Source: Sphaerulina vaccinii
Lineage: Eukaryota > Ascomycota > Dothideomycetes > Mycosphaerellales > Mycosphaerellaceae
Assembly (NCBI GenBank): GCA_022570795.1
Contig: JAKUDP010000002.1
Span: forward strand, 682,001 to 746,000
Direction of reading: 5' to 3'
DNA: 64,000 nt
Shown here: piece after piece, positions 33,005-43,201 of the stretch
Layout of the letters: every line of letters starts with the position of its first letter
Numbering within the stretch: the stretch's first letter is position 1
The notes under the pieces: generated by a model
The model's database searches: none
Seen by the model: only the letters and a program-made list of their open reading frames with translations
What the model was told of the DNA's origin: nothing
Translations under genes and position numbers: made by a program

Positions 33005-34915
33005 TTATACAATGATCTCATGTTGAATATCCCAGCCATTATGGGCATATGACTTGGAACAATTGCACCCACGATCATCCACTCGACAGGCTCCGATCAA
33101 CCTCATTGCTCCAGATTCCAGCCGGTTGAAGACGAATGGACAGCTGCATCCCATGGGAAGGAGCAAGTGATTGCCTACATCTACTCCGGGCTGGGTAATG
33201 CCAGTATAGCCAGTATCGGTCTCGAAGATCACATACTTATCAAGACTAGCGACGCCATCACAGGCTAGCAGAAGCATGAACTTTGTTGCTCGAAATCTGT
33301 GCAGCTGCATTGGTGAAACGAAAGCATCAATAGCCTTTCGCGATGGTCGCAGCTGAGAGGATAAACTACTGGCGTGCACGACTGTCCCTAGTCTCAGACA
33401 TGGCCAACACAGTGCGGCGCCATGGCTCGCGGTCTGCACTATTCGAACTTGGTGCATGCTTTCGTCGGATGGCCAGTAAAGGCTTGTCCCATCAAGTGCG
33501 AGCCCAGTCTTCCCAACAGTGAAGCCATTTGCGTCTTCGTCGCCCATCCTGATCTCGTGAAGTCCAAAATCGAGCTCGCCGGCACGACGGGCTGGTAGCA
33601 GGTCTGGCTTCACTGCGATCCTGCGCCACAGCCAGTCGGAGGAGTCCCGCTCGTACGTCCAGCAATCCTGAAATGGGCTTGTGACATGAGTCTCGACAAC
33701 TCCGAAGTCTGGGATCCAGTTTGCAGCAGTGGCGATCGAAGGTCGATTGAAGTACAATCGCTCCAACGCTGGCCCAGCCGTGAGCCATGGGGAGCACAGC
33801 ATGGTCCTCATAACAGATGCATAGACCTCTCGGATGTCGACTGTGTAGTCTATAGGTATCGCTTGGCGTGCTGCAGCACCTGCCAGACCTAACAGCGCAT
33901 AAATCTTGTCGTGAGGTTCTCGGGCACAAAGACCCGCGGTGTCTTGCAGCAGTCGCTGAAATCCGGCCGCGAAGTGTACAGAGTTCGGATCGCTCAACAT
34001 TGCTCGGCGGCCACTCTCTCCAAGGTCTCGATAAGCGATATATCGAGCATCCATTGCTTCGAATCGTCGACACTCCTCTGATAGTCCCGGGTATGCTTTG
34101 TTGCAAAGAGTGCAGAGAGGTGCCGGCCTGAGTCTGTACACCGCCTTGACGAAGCGGGCCCAGTCAAAAACATGCCGCGCAAGCATTACGACTGGAGGCT
34201 GAGCTGACAGCAGAATCTCTTGCAGACACCATAGCCTGTTCCACCAGGCAAGATCACCGTGCGAAGCTAACGCGCTCAGGTCCCAGATTGAGAGCCGCAC
34301 TGTGCTCACTACTCCAGGTCGGCGAGGACGATTGAGAACCTGAACTTTCTCCGCTCGCTGACACTCGGAGCAGCCCCTCGTAAGTACTTCAACATCATCG
34401 TGCTTGGCTTGTCGAAACCAAGTGGACTTGATTTCAGTGGCAGGTATAGTCATCTGTGGCATTCCCAGCCAAATCGTGACGTGCGTGGCGGCGCGATAGA
34501 TCTCTGCCATCACAAACACTTGATGACTTCTCTCCTCGACATCTGATTGATTAATGCAGATAGCATCAACCCACACAGCGACTTCGCGTGTCGCGTGGCG
34601 TAGATTCCTGAGAGCATAGTCCAAGTGCCTGGATATTCTGAAAGGCATTTGAAAATCCGTTTGACTCTCTTCGAGATGGATGTCGACCATGTCGTTCTGC
34701 GGTCCCCAAGAGTACGACAGAGCTGTATATTGTGGATGATCCAGAGCGAGATATGTCGAAGCAAGTCGGCCGCGAACCACATCCTGCTGTTCGCCAGCTG
34801 CGACACATGGCGGCCCAGGTGCAAGATGAAGCAGGCGTATTTGAGTGTACCCGTACCATTGCCGATTCAGCTGTCGCCCATATACAGTGCCATTTCCTCT
34901 GGTAGGAGTGTCCAT
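33005..34915 (-). CDS. HET-domain (heterokaryon incompatibility) protein, single exon
   Basis: 636 residues in one exon. The HET domain covers about residues 55-280: HPQYTALSYSWGPQ, then VAVWVDAICINQSDVEERSH, then AATHVTIWLGMP, and RLWCLQEILLSAQPPVV. A further conserved block is KIYALLGLAG near 365. The C-terminal part, ending in the Cys-containing MGCSCPFVF and CNCSKSY segments, resembles the small C-terminal domain common in this subfamily. It belongs to a different subgroup from the HET gene at 8818 (ALSYSWG/AICINQ versus VIASHRW/DTCCID), so it is not a recent duplicate. The probable role is in non-self recognition or programmed cell death. The start ATG at 34915 gives a natural length. 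Confidence 0.92.
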   Translation of the reverse strand: MDTPTRGNGTVYGRQLNRQWYGYTQIRLLHLAPGPPCVAAGEQQDVVRGRLASTYLALDHPQYTALSYSWGPQNDMVDIHLEESQTDFQMPFRISRHLDYALRNLRHATREVAVWVDAICINQSDVEERSHQVFVMAEIYRAATHVTIWLGMPQMTIPATEIKSTWFRQAKHDDVEVLTRGCSECQRAEKVQVLNRPRRPGVVSTVRLSIWDLSALASHGDLAWWNRLWCLQEILLSAQPPVVMLARHVFDWARFVKAVYRLRPAPLCTLCNKAYPGLSEECRRFEAMDARYIAYRDLGESGRRAMLSDPNSVHFAAGFQRLLQDTAGLCAREPHDKIYALLGLAGAAARQAIPIDYTVDIREVYASVMRTMLCSPWLTAGPALERLYFNRPSIATAANWIPDFGVVETHVTSPFQDCWTYERDSSDWLWRRIAVKPDLLPARRAGELDFGLHEIRMGDEDANGFTVGKTGLALDGTSLYWPSDESMHQVRIVQTASHGAALCWPCLRLGTVVHASSLSSQLRPSRKAIDAFVSPMQLHRFRATKFMLLLACDGVASLDKYVIFETDTGYTGITQPGVDVGNHLLLPMGCSCPFVFNRLESGAMRLIGACRVDDRGCNCSKSYAHNGWDIQHEIIV

Positions 34916-36229
34916 TGATTAGGCATGTTTGCATAGCTGCGGTTCTCGACAGAAGATAATGTGGTGTAGTCGAGCTGCAGAGAAGGTGGCGGAGTCGATC
35001 GATAGGCCGCATTGCAGCTACTTATGCCAACACACTTCAGAGCTGCGCCACGTACCAAAGACTTCGTGTCGTCTTCAGCACGTAGCAGCAATGTCTATAT
35101 AATACGCTCTTAGGCACAACAATGATCTGTTGCGCCGTAAGAACAGAGTCGGTGTTTCTCTTCTCACTTCACGGTGAAATGCAGGCTCAAGCAGAGTGTA
35201 TACCATGTGAGTCTGTTAGCGAATATAAGCTCAGAATACGTACGACTGTTGCACGGCATCCCTATTGTCAGTCCCAGTAGCGTACTCTGCTGTTGAGCTG
35301 GTACTGGCACATGCAAAGAATGCAAACCACGCGTAAGCGCATGTGATATTTCGGTGTACAGATGGCATGCGTGATGCTGCCAGACGGCCTGGACGCCTTC
35401 TATCCTTCTCTTTGCTTGTATGCGCGATTGGGAGCAAGTCGACACGTCGCGAACACCCATTTCTCGCGCACAGAGAGGCCCGTGGGACCTGGAAAAAGAG
35501 TCGGCCGTATCATCAGATCTGCTAGGACGCATATCTACACTTTGCTGATGCTGAAAGTGCCGCCATCACTGCTCTTTCGCCTTCCATCCGAAGTTGTTGT
35601 GGTGAAGAACGCGTCGTGAAAGAAGAGGCACCGTATCGAGGGCTCGTGCATAAAATCAAGCACAAACTAGACACCTCTATGGTATACCGTAGCAAGGCCG
35701 ATCGGCCGAAGTGGTAGTTCACCCCTTGTCAGCAATCTCCTCTGCGTCACGTTAGCCCGCTCTTATCAGGCCTCAAGGCAATTCCTGGCGGAACACAACA
35801 ACACCATCACCAAAACCTCTGGTATAGCTATTCGTGACCTCTTACACCTACAGGCCTGCGTACGAAGACAAGACAGATCAAGACCGGTACACGTGCCATA
35901 TAACGAGCTGGGTCTTGCCATTCGAACGAACCCAATCTTGGCGTATTTGACTGCGAGTCGACAGCTGCCGGTCGCGATGTGAAAAGGACGACGAGGTCGG
36001 ATACCGACAGACAAACTTTCATCCCTGAGAATGCGTTTGTGACCGATCACAATGAGTGCTGATCGCAAGACGAGCCTTGCGTCCTTGGGAAAAGGTATAA
36101 AAATGGCGACGAGATGAGTATCTTCACGAAGTTCTCTTCCTACGCATCCAATTTCTCGCTACTCATAGCGATTCAGAACGACTTCAGCGAAGACAAGCAG
36201 TCTCAAACTCGTTCTTCTGATCCATAACA
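34916..36229. other. Intergenic, no gene seen
   Basis: 1.3 kb between the divergent HET and BRCT-like genes. Only short open frames without domains. The last ~130 bases hold a TATAAAAA-like element near 36095-36101, about 130 nt before the BRCT-like start, a plausible core promoter. Confidence 0.45.
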
Positions 36230-37153
36230 ATGACGTTCAGCTCTCAACCTTCCTCCTCGCCGACCATGCCATCACACAACACCATCTGGACCGTCACAGC
36301 ACGATACTTCAACGACATGACCAGCGAAGACGGCGACCTTGGAGTGATCGGCACATACTCATCACTCGAAGCGGCCAACAACTCCGCACAAGACCTCGCT
36401 GCTGAAGAAGGTCGTGATGCTCTCCACGAAGGCCTCGAACCCGCAGCATACTTCGACCAAGATGGCTGCTTCTACTTCTCTGACTACTCCGAGTACACTG
36501 GCTACGAGGAAGGTGGGACGGAAATCAGAGTCACACCAAGCGAAGTCCAAGGCGAATGTGTCGCATGGTCGCCTGCCAGCTCGCCTCCAAGGAATTCTCC
36601 TTATGGGCCCATGGTCACTATACCATATGGGAAACGACAGCTTCGTGATGCAAAGTGTATGCTCTCATTCACCACATGCCCTCATCGTACTCTCAAGCTG
36701 ACAGATGAACAAGTCTACTTCACAGGTGAACTCAGCTCCATGAACCGCTCCTCAGCAATGGCTGCCGTCGACATCTATGGCGGTCACATCGCAGAGTCCT
36801 TCGACGATGTCGACTATGCTGTCGTCGGAGATGGCTACCATCCAGAGGTACACTCACTTCACTTCTCATACTGAAACATATGCTGACCAGACCAGAAGGT
36901 GCACACCATCGGTATGCTAGGCATTGAGCAGATCAACGAAGCCACATTCCACGCCATTCTACGAAACGGCGTACCCTGGAACAAGCTTCTGCGACATCAG
37001 TGTGCTCCAGATTCAAGCAGCGAGAGCACACCATATCTTCCGGCCACAGCTCGATATGCTATTGCACCTCCGCCTGCTATTGCAGGGCTCTTGACACATC
37101 ATGAGCAACCTACGCCGACACCGACTCGTCCATGCAAGAGACCGAGGCTTTGA
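36230..37153 (+). CDS. Small protein with single BRCT-like domain
   Basis: Exon 1 is 36230-36847, a 48-nt intron spans 36848-36895 (CTGAC branch, ACCAG acceptor), and exon 2 is 36896-37153, giving 291 residues. Residues ~160-240 read like a BRCT domain: QVYFTGELSSMNRSSAMAAV, then IYGGHIAESFDDVDYAVVG, then KVHTIGMLGIEQINEATFHA. That matches the Gly-Gly turn, the hydrophobic strand and the final helix. The N-terminal ~130 residues contain Asp/Glu/Tyr-rich sequence (FYFSDYSEYTGYEEGG). The tail is basic (TRPCKRPRL) and could be a nuclear signal. BRCT domains bind phosphopeptides or DNA ends in repair and checkpoint complexes. The N-terminal part and partner are unknown. The intron is a multiple of three, but its retention meets a stop. 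Confidence 0.7.
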
Positions 37154-37707
37154 GGGACTTGGTCAGATTTGTTCTTGTTGTTGGTCTGAAGGCGTTTGGA
37201 TGTCCTTGACGGTTGGGGAGTGATCACATCTCCGCCATGAGAGACAACTCGGTGCGAAGACAGGTCGAAAAGTGTCATGGGCTTTGCTTTGAAGGCGTTC
37301 GGTCAGCAGTATTGATACCACGGGATTATGAAGCACTTTCTTGCGAATTGTATACTACCGCACATCAACTTCATCAACTTCCAATCTTCTCTTCTCCGGA
37401 GCTCTCACCGTTTGCTTGAACACTGCAGTGGAGCTTGGTTGTTGAGCTTGTCAGACTATGACGATGCTTGGCTTTGAGCACAGGCATCTTTTCAATCCTT
37501 CACTCTCATTTACTTCGGCTAGTCACTCCACAACACACAACCTGACGTAGTTTTCTTCCAACTTTTGTGAGCGAGCTGGCTGGTCGCACAGACAACAAGG
37601 AAGAGGCGCCGATCTATGCAGGTACGAGTAGGTATACAGCTAAGTGAGCTCTTCTTTCTTTCTCTTCTTCACGACCACCCCAATTCTCCCTCACCCAAGT
37701 CGCGAAC
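37154..37707. other. Intergenic (promoter of the phosphatase gene)
   Basis: 554 bases between two plus-strand genes. CT-rich stretch (TTCTTTCTTTCTCTTCTTC) at about 37650-37670, close to the next start, as often seen in fungal promoters and leaders. Confidence 0.45.
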
Positions 37708-39117
37708 ATGTCCACTCTAGCATTGGTAGTCGCGCTCGCAGCGCTATCAATGGTTGGCGCCTCATCACAACAACAACCTCTCTACAGCGAATACAGCTTT
37801 AATCCTCTCGAACACCTCGCGGGCATAGCACCATACTTCGAACCCAACGATCCAGCGAAAGATCCTTCACCACCACAAGGCTGCGAGGTCACGAAAGTTG
37901 CCTATCTCGTTCGTCATGCAGCTATCAATGCCAATGATTTCGACTATGAAGAGTATTTGGAACCTTTCACGGATAAGCTGAAGAACACTACAGTAGACTG
38001 GTCAAAGATTCCAGAATTGTCGTTTCTGTCAACATGGAGTCCTCCGGCGTTGGAAGAGCAGGAATTAGTCACGAGGAGTGGAAAATTGGAAGCTGCACAG
38101 TTGGGTGTACAAATGTCTTTCAGATATCCTAAGTTGAGACTACCGAAACGTGTTTGGGCGTCTACAGCGGAGCGGACAGTTGTTTCTGCATCAGGACTTA
38201 TTCGTGGGCTGGAAACGGACGATAACCAGATCAACCTCGTGCAGATTTACGAGGGAGAAGAGACTGGCGCGAACAGTCTGACACCGTATAAAGCTTGTCC
38301 GGCATATTCGAGCAGTCGAGGAAGTAGTCAGAGCAAGGAGTATTCGACGAAGTATACTGCTCCAATCCTTGCGAGGTTGAAGGCTTATGCGCCAAACTTC
38401 AACGGGACAGCGAACGACGTTATTGGTATGCAAGAGTGGTGTGGCTATGACACCGTGGTTCGAGGCAGCTCACCTTTCTGCTCAACCACACTCTTCCGTC
38501 CGGACGAGTGGCTTGCGTTCGAATACGCTCAAGATATCATGTATCACCACAACACCGGCTATGGAAACGAACTCTCTGGAACTCTCGGGTATGGATGGGT
38601 CAACGCAACGCAACAATTGCTCGCATCAGACGATGCAGATGACCAGGATATCTACGTCTCTTTCACCCATCGCGAACTACCTCCAACTGTTCTAGTAGCT
38701 CTTGGCCTCTTCAACAACTCCGACTCAACAGGCGCTAACGATATCAACGCTACAATGCCTACTGATCGAATCAACTATCACCGCCAATGGGTCAGTTCGT
38801 ATATTCTACCCTTCTTGACCAACATTGCCGTGGAGCGAATGAACTGCACTGGATCGTATGGATATCAGAATCAGACTGATCCGACATATTATCGGGTTCT
38901 TGTCAATCGGAGCCCTCAAGTTCTGCCTGATTGCTTTGATGGCCCGTCGGAGTCTTGCTCTGCTGCTGGTTTCAAGAGCTTTGTGGAAGAGAGAGGGCAG
39001 ATGTTGGGAGACTTTGCTGGAGCTTGTGGTGTCGAGTATCAGAACTCGACTGATATCATGAACTTCTATGAGTCTTCGAACAAAGGAACGATGGTTGGGA
39101 AGAAGTTGAGGCGATAG
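37708..39117 (+). CDS. Secreted histidine-phosphatase superfamily protein (acid phosphatase-like)
   Basis: Single-exon protein of 469 residues with a signal peptide (STLALVVALAALSMVGASS) and many N-glycosylation sites. The N-terminal active-site motif is VAYLVRHAAINAND instead of the usual RHGxRxP. The RH core (nucleophile His) is kept, while the Gly and second Arg are not. The C-terminal acid motif is FTHRELPP. The HD of classical acid phosphatases is therefore HRE here, which resembles the HAE of MINPP1-type enzymes, where Glu is the proton donor. A conserved Arg lies in KRVWASTAERTVVSASG. Cysteines suggest disulfides. It may hydrolyse extracellular phosphate esters, but the altered motif means substrate and activity are open. 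Confidence 0.85.
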   Translation: MSTLALVVALAALSMVGASSQQQPLYSEYSFNPLEHLAGIAPYFEPNDPAKDPSPPQGCEVTKVAYLVRHAAINANDFDYEEYLEPFTDKLKNTTVDWSKIPELSFLSTWSPPALEEQELVTRSGKLEAAQLGVQMSFRYPKLRLPKRVWASTAERTVVSASGLIRGLETDDNQINLVQIYEGEETGANSLTPYKACPAYSSSRGSSQSKEYSTKYTAPILARLKAYAPNFNGTANDVIGMQEWCGYDTVVRGSSPFCSTTLFRPDEWLAFEYAQDIMYHHNTGYGNELSGTLGYGWVNATQQLLASDDADDQDIYVSFTHRELPPTVLVALGLFNNSDSTGANDINATMPTDRINYHRQWVSSYILPFLTNIAVERMNCTGSYGYQNQTDPTYYRVLVNRSPQVLPDCFDGPSESCSAAGFKSFVEERGQMLGDFAGACGVEYQNSTDIMNFYESSNKGTMVGKKLRR

Positions 39118-39457
39118 ACGATAAAGTAGAGTGAGGCTAATGTCCTAATGTAATCATGAACATATGAGCAACGATGAGAAGACTGTACATCTCTGACCTC
39201 ACTGCACTTTCCATTCATATATCTCTCTGCACAACATATCGCTCTTGCTTCGTGCGATCTCTTGAAGAGTTCTTGAAGAGGACCATCGGGTCTCTGGTCC
39301 ACTTCACCTTCTGCACACATGTCAACGTGCACAACACATCGTCCTTTTCACATGCCATTTCATTCCAGAGTCTGGTAATAATGAACCAATGACGCACCTG
39401 CTGATGTAAGGCCAGGTACATCTGCCTCCACACTTCGAATCTGGAGATCTCGCAACG
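39118..39457. other. Short intergenic
   Basis: 340 bases between two plus-strand genes. No coding support. Confidence 0.4.
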
Positions 39458-41431
39458 ATGCCTCATACATCAGCAACCGCTGCGTATAAGAAGAAAGATG
39501 GCACCCTCACAGTCGCCGACGATCGGAAGTATGTATTCTGGTCACCACCAGCATCACCGCCCTCGGTGACAATACCAGTTACGGACATCACGAATCTCCA
39601 ACAAACGCCTGCCACCTCGAAAGCCATCGCGTTGAAAGTTGTAGTAGGAGAGACGAGCTATGTCTTCACCTTTAATCACAAGGATAATGCGCGAAAGGAG
39701 CAGGAAAGTACGACGGAAGTGTTGAGGAATATCATCGCGGCGAATAAGGCGAAGGAGCTAACGTCTACTGCTGGTCCTTCTGCGGCGGGGACACCTGGTC
39801 AGGCGAGTGGTGAAGATGGCGGCGCGAGTGCTTCTATGGCGATTGCGAAAGCGCTGTCTTCGACCAAGGCGGATGAGGGCTGGTATGATGATTCGAAGCT
39901 GAAGTCGGACATCACTCTTCAGAGGTCGCTGCTTGAGTCGAATCGCGCGTTGCAAGAGCGGTTCAACGAAGCTCTGAAGCAGAAGCCGGACACAGTGTCG
40001 ATTGCGCAGTTCACAGGACAGTTCTGGTCAGCACGTCTTCATCTCCTACGCGCTCATGCCATCGAAAAGGCTCAAAAGCAGGGAGAGTACAATGTCCTAC
40101 CAGAGATCAAGTTCGTCATCAAGAGAGCAGAGAAGGAGGGCGAAGCGGATACCAGACAGCTGCAGATCTCGAAAGAGCAGATTCATCTCATCTTCAAGCA
40201 GTATCCGATTGTCAAGGAGGCTTATAACGATCATGTTCCACCTCTCAGTCAAGCTGAGTTCTGGACGAGGTTCTTTGGCAGTCGACTTCTCAAGAAACTG
40301 AAAGGTGAGAAGATCATGCAGAATGACACGAGAGATAATAAGCTTGATGCGTATCTGGACCGACAGGCTAGTGGACCAGCGAGTATACAGCACATACCAC
40401 ATTGGATGGATCTGGAGGGCAATGAGCAGAATCACAGTCAGAGGCAGGGGAACAGGCCTGATCAGGACATGCGGCCGACGTCGACGGACAAGGTCCCGAT
40501 ACTGCGAGTGCTGAACAACTTGTCAGAGAAGATGATGGCACATGTGGCGCCTGAAGATGGCGAGGCACATGCGCCTGTTGGACTGGATGAGGAGACGTTC
40601 GAGCAGTTGCGGCTACGTGACTTGGCGAATGAAGATGTCGATAATCGAGTCAAACTCAGCATCAAAGAGCAGCAACGATATCTGGGAGGCGATAAGGAGA
40701 CTCTTTCAGCTGATGCGAAGCTCTACGCCAAGCAGGATCCGAACAAAGTGCTCACTACACTGCACGAAGGTCTTCAGCCAACAAAGCTCGGCAGCGATGT
40801 CAAAGGCACCTTACGACTCGATCGCGTACTTGGATACCACACCGACGACGACGACAGCTCAGACGACGAAGCTCAAACTAACGGTTCAGCGGCGAAGAAG
40901 AAGCCCAAAGTCGGCTCACATGCCTCTATGATCGCAGCATCGAAGACCGTAATGTCCTCAATCAAAACCCGCCGCAACTACAACTCTACAGACTCCACAT
41001 CCTCTCTAAACGGCCTATCGCAAGAAGTCTTTGACAACCTCACAATGACCCACAACACAACCAACGAATTCCTCCATTACTTCTGGTCTCTCTTCCTCTC
41101 CGGCGACTCCTCCAAGACACAGGAACTAGCACAGCTGGTCTCAACGCTCGACAAAAGTCTCGATCGCATCAACGCTGTTGGCGCGCAAGCTGATAAGGAA
41201 AGAGCTCAGAAAGTGGAAAGTCTGAGAAAACAGGCAGAGGCTTATACGGCTAGGACGGGCAAGAAAAGAAAGATCGACTATGATTCTGCGGTGCCGGGAG
41301 GCAAGAAGGTTGTTGATGCTATGGTTCGGCCGACTGTACAGGCGCTTGCGCAGGCGAGTTGTTCGTATAGGAAGGCTTTTGAGGAGCAGACGAGGGAGGC
41401 TCAGGCTGCTGCTGCTGGTGGTGGCGCGTAA
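39458..41431 (+). CDS. TFB1: TFIIH core subunit Tfb1 (p62)
   Basis: Single-exon protein of 657 residues. Residues ~5-100 form the PH-like domain (AAYKKKDGTLTVADDRKYVF, with SYVFTFNHKDNARKEQE), which binds acidic activation domains and repair proteins. Two BSD domains follow: ~165-215 (SIAQFTGQFWSARLHLLRAH) and ~245-295 (YNDHVPPLSQAEFWTRFFGS with the FxGSRLL core). The C-terminal half is helical and contains the HNTTNEFLHYFWSLFLSGD segment conserved in Tfb1/p62. The protein is a scaffold of TFIIH, acting in RNA polymerase II initiation and nucleotide excision repair in the nucleus. An acidic, disordered stretch (YHTDDDDSSDDEAQTNG) lies near 460. The family call is secure. Confidence 0.95.
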   Translation: MPHTSATAAYKKKDGTLTVADDRKYVFWSPPASPPSVTIPVTDITNLQQTPATSKAIALKVVVGETSYVFTFNHKDNARKEQESTTEVLRNIIAANKAKELTSTAGPSAAGTPGQASGEDGGASASMAIAKALSSTKADEGWYDDSKLKSDITLQRSLLESNRALQERFNEALKQKPDTVSIAQFTGQFWSARLHLLRAHAIEKAQKQGEYNVLPEIKFVIKRAEKEGEADTRQLQISKEQIHLIFKQYPIVKEAYNDHVPPLSQAEFWTRFFGSRLLKKLKGEKIMQNDTRDNKLDAYLDRQASGPASIQHIPHWMDLEGNEQNHSQRQGNRPDQDMRPTSTDKVPILRVLNNLSEKMMAHVAPEDGEAHAPVGLDEETFEQLRLRDLANEDVDNRVKLSIKEQQRYLGGDKETLSADAKLYAKQDPNKVLTTLHEGLQPTKLGSDVKGTLRLDRVLGYHTDDDDSSDDEAQTNGSAAKKKPKVGSHASMIAASKTVMSSIKTRRNYNSTDSTSSLNGLSQEVFDNLTMTHNTTNEFLHYFWSLFLSGDSSKTQELAQLVSTLDKSLDRINAVGAQADKERAQKVESLRKQAEAYTARTGKKRKIDYDSAVPGGKKVVDAMVRPTVQALAQASCSYRKAFEEQTREAQAAAAGGGA

Positions 41432-41509
41432 TTGTAATGAAAGGGAGTATGGGTGAATCGGTTCATACATCTCAATCAATGTATGATCTTCGCGCCGCGA
41501 TGACAGGCC

Positions 41510-41789
41510 TGTCTCTGAAACCCCAAGAAGCAATTCTCTGCACCTCGTCTGCGATCTCACGAGCGTAGTAGTTCACAGAATACAGAGAAGAGCGTGTGCC
41601 ACTACCCCATCTCTGAAAGGTCGACAGGATCATTTCTGCGCCTGGTCTGCGATCCCACGAGCTTAGTAGATCAGATAATGCAGAGAAGAACGAGTAGCAT
41701 ATCTCTGGAATGTCGACGGAATCCTTTCTGCGCCTGGTCTGTAATCCCATGAGCGTAGTGGCTGAAGACTGCAGAGAAGCCTCATGCTT
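41510..41789. repeat. Tandem repeat array A (3 diverged units of ~90-98 bp)
   Basis: Three units begin near 41510, 41609 and 41701 with ATCTCTGAAAGGTCGACAGG-type sequence. They share a CTGCGCCTGGTCTGCGATC block and a GCAGAGAAG block. On the minus strand two units give similar peptides (core RPGAExIxSTFQR, then TRSSL), but stops interrupt. A diverged single copy lies at 49337-49398. Confidence 0.75.
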
Positions 41790-41880
41790 ACCATGTCGTC
41801 GCGTGTGAAGACATCACAATGGCCAGGAGACGAGATGGTAGCGTCGTCCTCATGCTTCGTTCTCAGCCTTCTCATTCCAG

Positions 41881-42125
41881 CTCTGCCGTCGAGAACACAG
41901 ACCTACCAACATTGTCCAAGGCATTGGCAATTGGAGACGCGTCGCTGGGTTCGTGATTCGCTCTCCGCAGTGCAACCATGCCGTCGAGATCACAGACCTG
42001 CCAACATTGGCTAGAGTACTAGCAGTCGGAGAGCTGTCGATCCGCTCCCTGCCGTCTCGTTCGTCGAGTGTGCAGACCTGCTCATGTTGTATATGGTAGT
42101 AGCGGGCGGAGATGCTGTGAGCGGA
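41881..42125. repeat. Tandem repeat array B (3 diverged units of ~80-95 bp)
   Basis: Three units begin near 41881, 41975 and 42057. Each contains a GCCGTCGAG/TTCGTCGAG block followed by CACAGACCTGCCAACATTG, then an AGCAGTCGGAGA-type block. It is unrelated by eye to array A, which ends ~90 bases earlier. Confidence 0.7.
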
Positions 42126-42322
42126 TCTTGCTCGTCGAGCATCGCCAGTACATACGAGAACAATTTGTATTCTTCAGTTGCTACTTTTCAATTCACTCCC
42201 TTCTTTTCAGTTCAGTTCCTACTTTTCACTTCCTAATTGTTCAGTCCAGCAAGAGTCTCGCAGACTACACATATATCTTCCTTTCATCGAATTCGAGAGC
42301 ATGCTCAAAGCATACCACAGTT

Positions 42323-43077
42323 ATGGCCAGCGAAATTTCGAAGTATCCCTGTGATGATGACCAGGTCAAGTACACCGTCACACATCTGCGTAAGCCAGAG
42401 AGCTCTACTCCCCTTCACGAAACACAGTATTCAGTATTGCATTTGCCAACTCCCGACAGCAACACTCCTCCTTCTTCGCCACACTCTTCTGCTCGATTGG
42501 CAAAGAGATCGCGGACTAATATACCGCAGAGTTCCACATGGGCTCCGCGGCCGAAGAATCCATAACTCTTCCGAGCGGACGCTGGTACTATCATCATACG
42601 ATATTTCACCGATGGTCCTGATGTCGACGTCCAAGATGTAAGACTATACTGCGCGCATCGAACATGATAGAATTCCAGAAGTTGGCAGTGAAGACTGACT
42701 GGTGGGATTCACAACATAAGGTGTTTCTCGTTGCAGGTTCTCCAGCTATCGTCGAAGAAGGATATCAGAAGCTAGATACACTGCTAATGTGCGAATTGAC
42801 TATCAAAGATGAGGAAGTTGGCTTGGATCAGGGTCGGTGCAATCGAAATTACGTTCTTGCTCTGGAGACAGAGCGTAGGAGGGATACGGAAATTGGAAAA
42901 TGGCATCGGGGAGAGCAGGGAATGGAAGTGAAGGAGTGCTCGGCGGAGAGAGATTCTTGGGTCGCTGATGCGGAGGAAAGGGTTGAAGAGGATCGGAAGG
43001 TTGCGAGACGTCAGGAGATTCGCTCGGACAGGACTCCAGAAGCTTGGTCTTGGTTGTACTTTGTGATGCATCAGTAG
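42323..43077 (+). CDS. Unknown locus in two open segments, possibly broken
   Basis: Not recognised. Segment 1 (42323-42565) starts MASEISKYPCDDDQVKYTVT, is Ser/Pro/Thr-rich and ends at a TAA. The same frame continues after that stop as protein-like sequence (LFRADAGTIIIRYFTDGPDV) up to a GTAAGA donor-like site at 42639. Segment 2 (42664-43077) is charged and helical (ALETERRRDTEIGKWHRG) and ends at 43077; an ideal TTTCTCGTTGCAG acceptor lies inside it at 42736. The obvious donor-acceptor pair does not join the two frames. This could be a young or decaying gene beside the repeat arrays. It is preceded by a pyrimidine-rich stretch (42180-42240) typical of fungal promoters. Confidence 0.4.
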
Positions 43078-43201
43078 CTCGCTAGAAGCTACGGAGCTGG
43101 CTGGTATTGACAAATTCGCTCGGAGCATGACCTGTTCGCTGACCTGATATTATGACAGTCGTTGCTTCATGTAGTGACACTCCCCCCTTTGATCATCCCA
43201 C

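Noticed and set aside
33492..34106. 204-residue minus-strand frame inside the second HET gene
   Set aside because: Out-of-frame shadow of the clear HET coding frame.
41510..41789. Array A as a protein-coding repeat gene on the minus strand
   Set aside because: The repeated peptide is interrupted by stops between units and no start or splice structure joins them; kept as a repeat.
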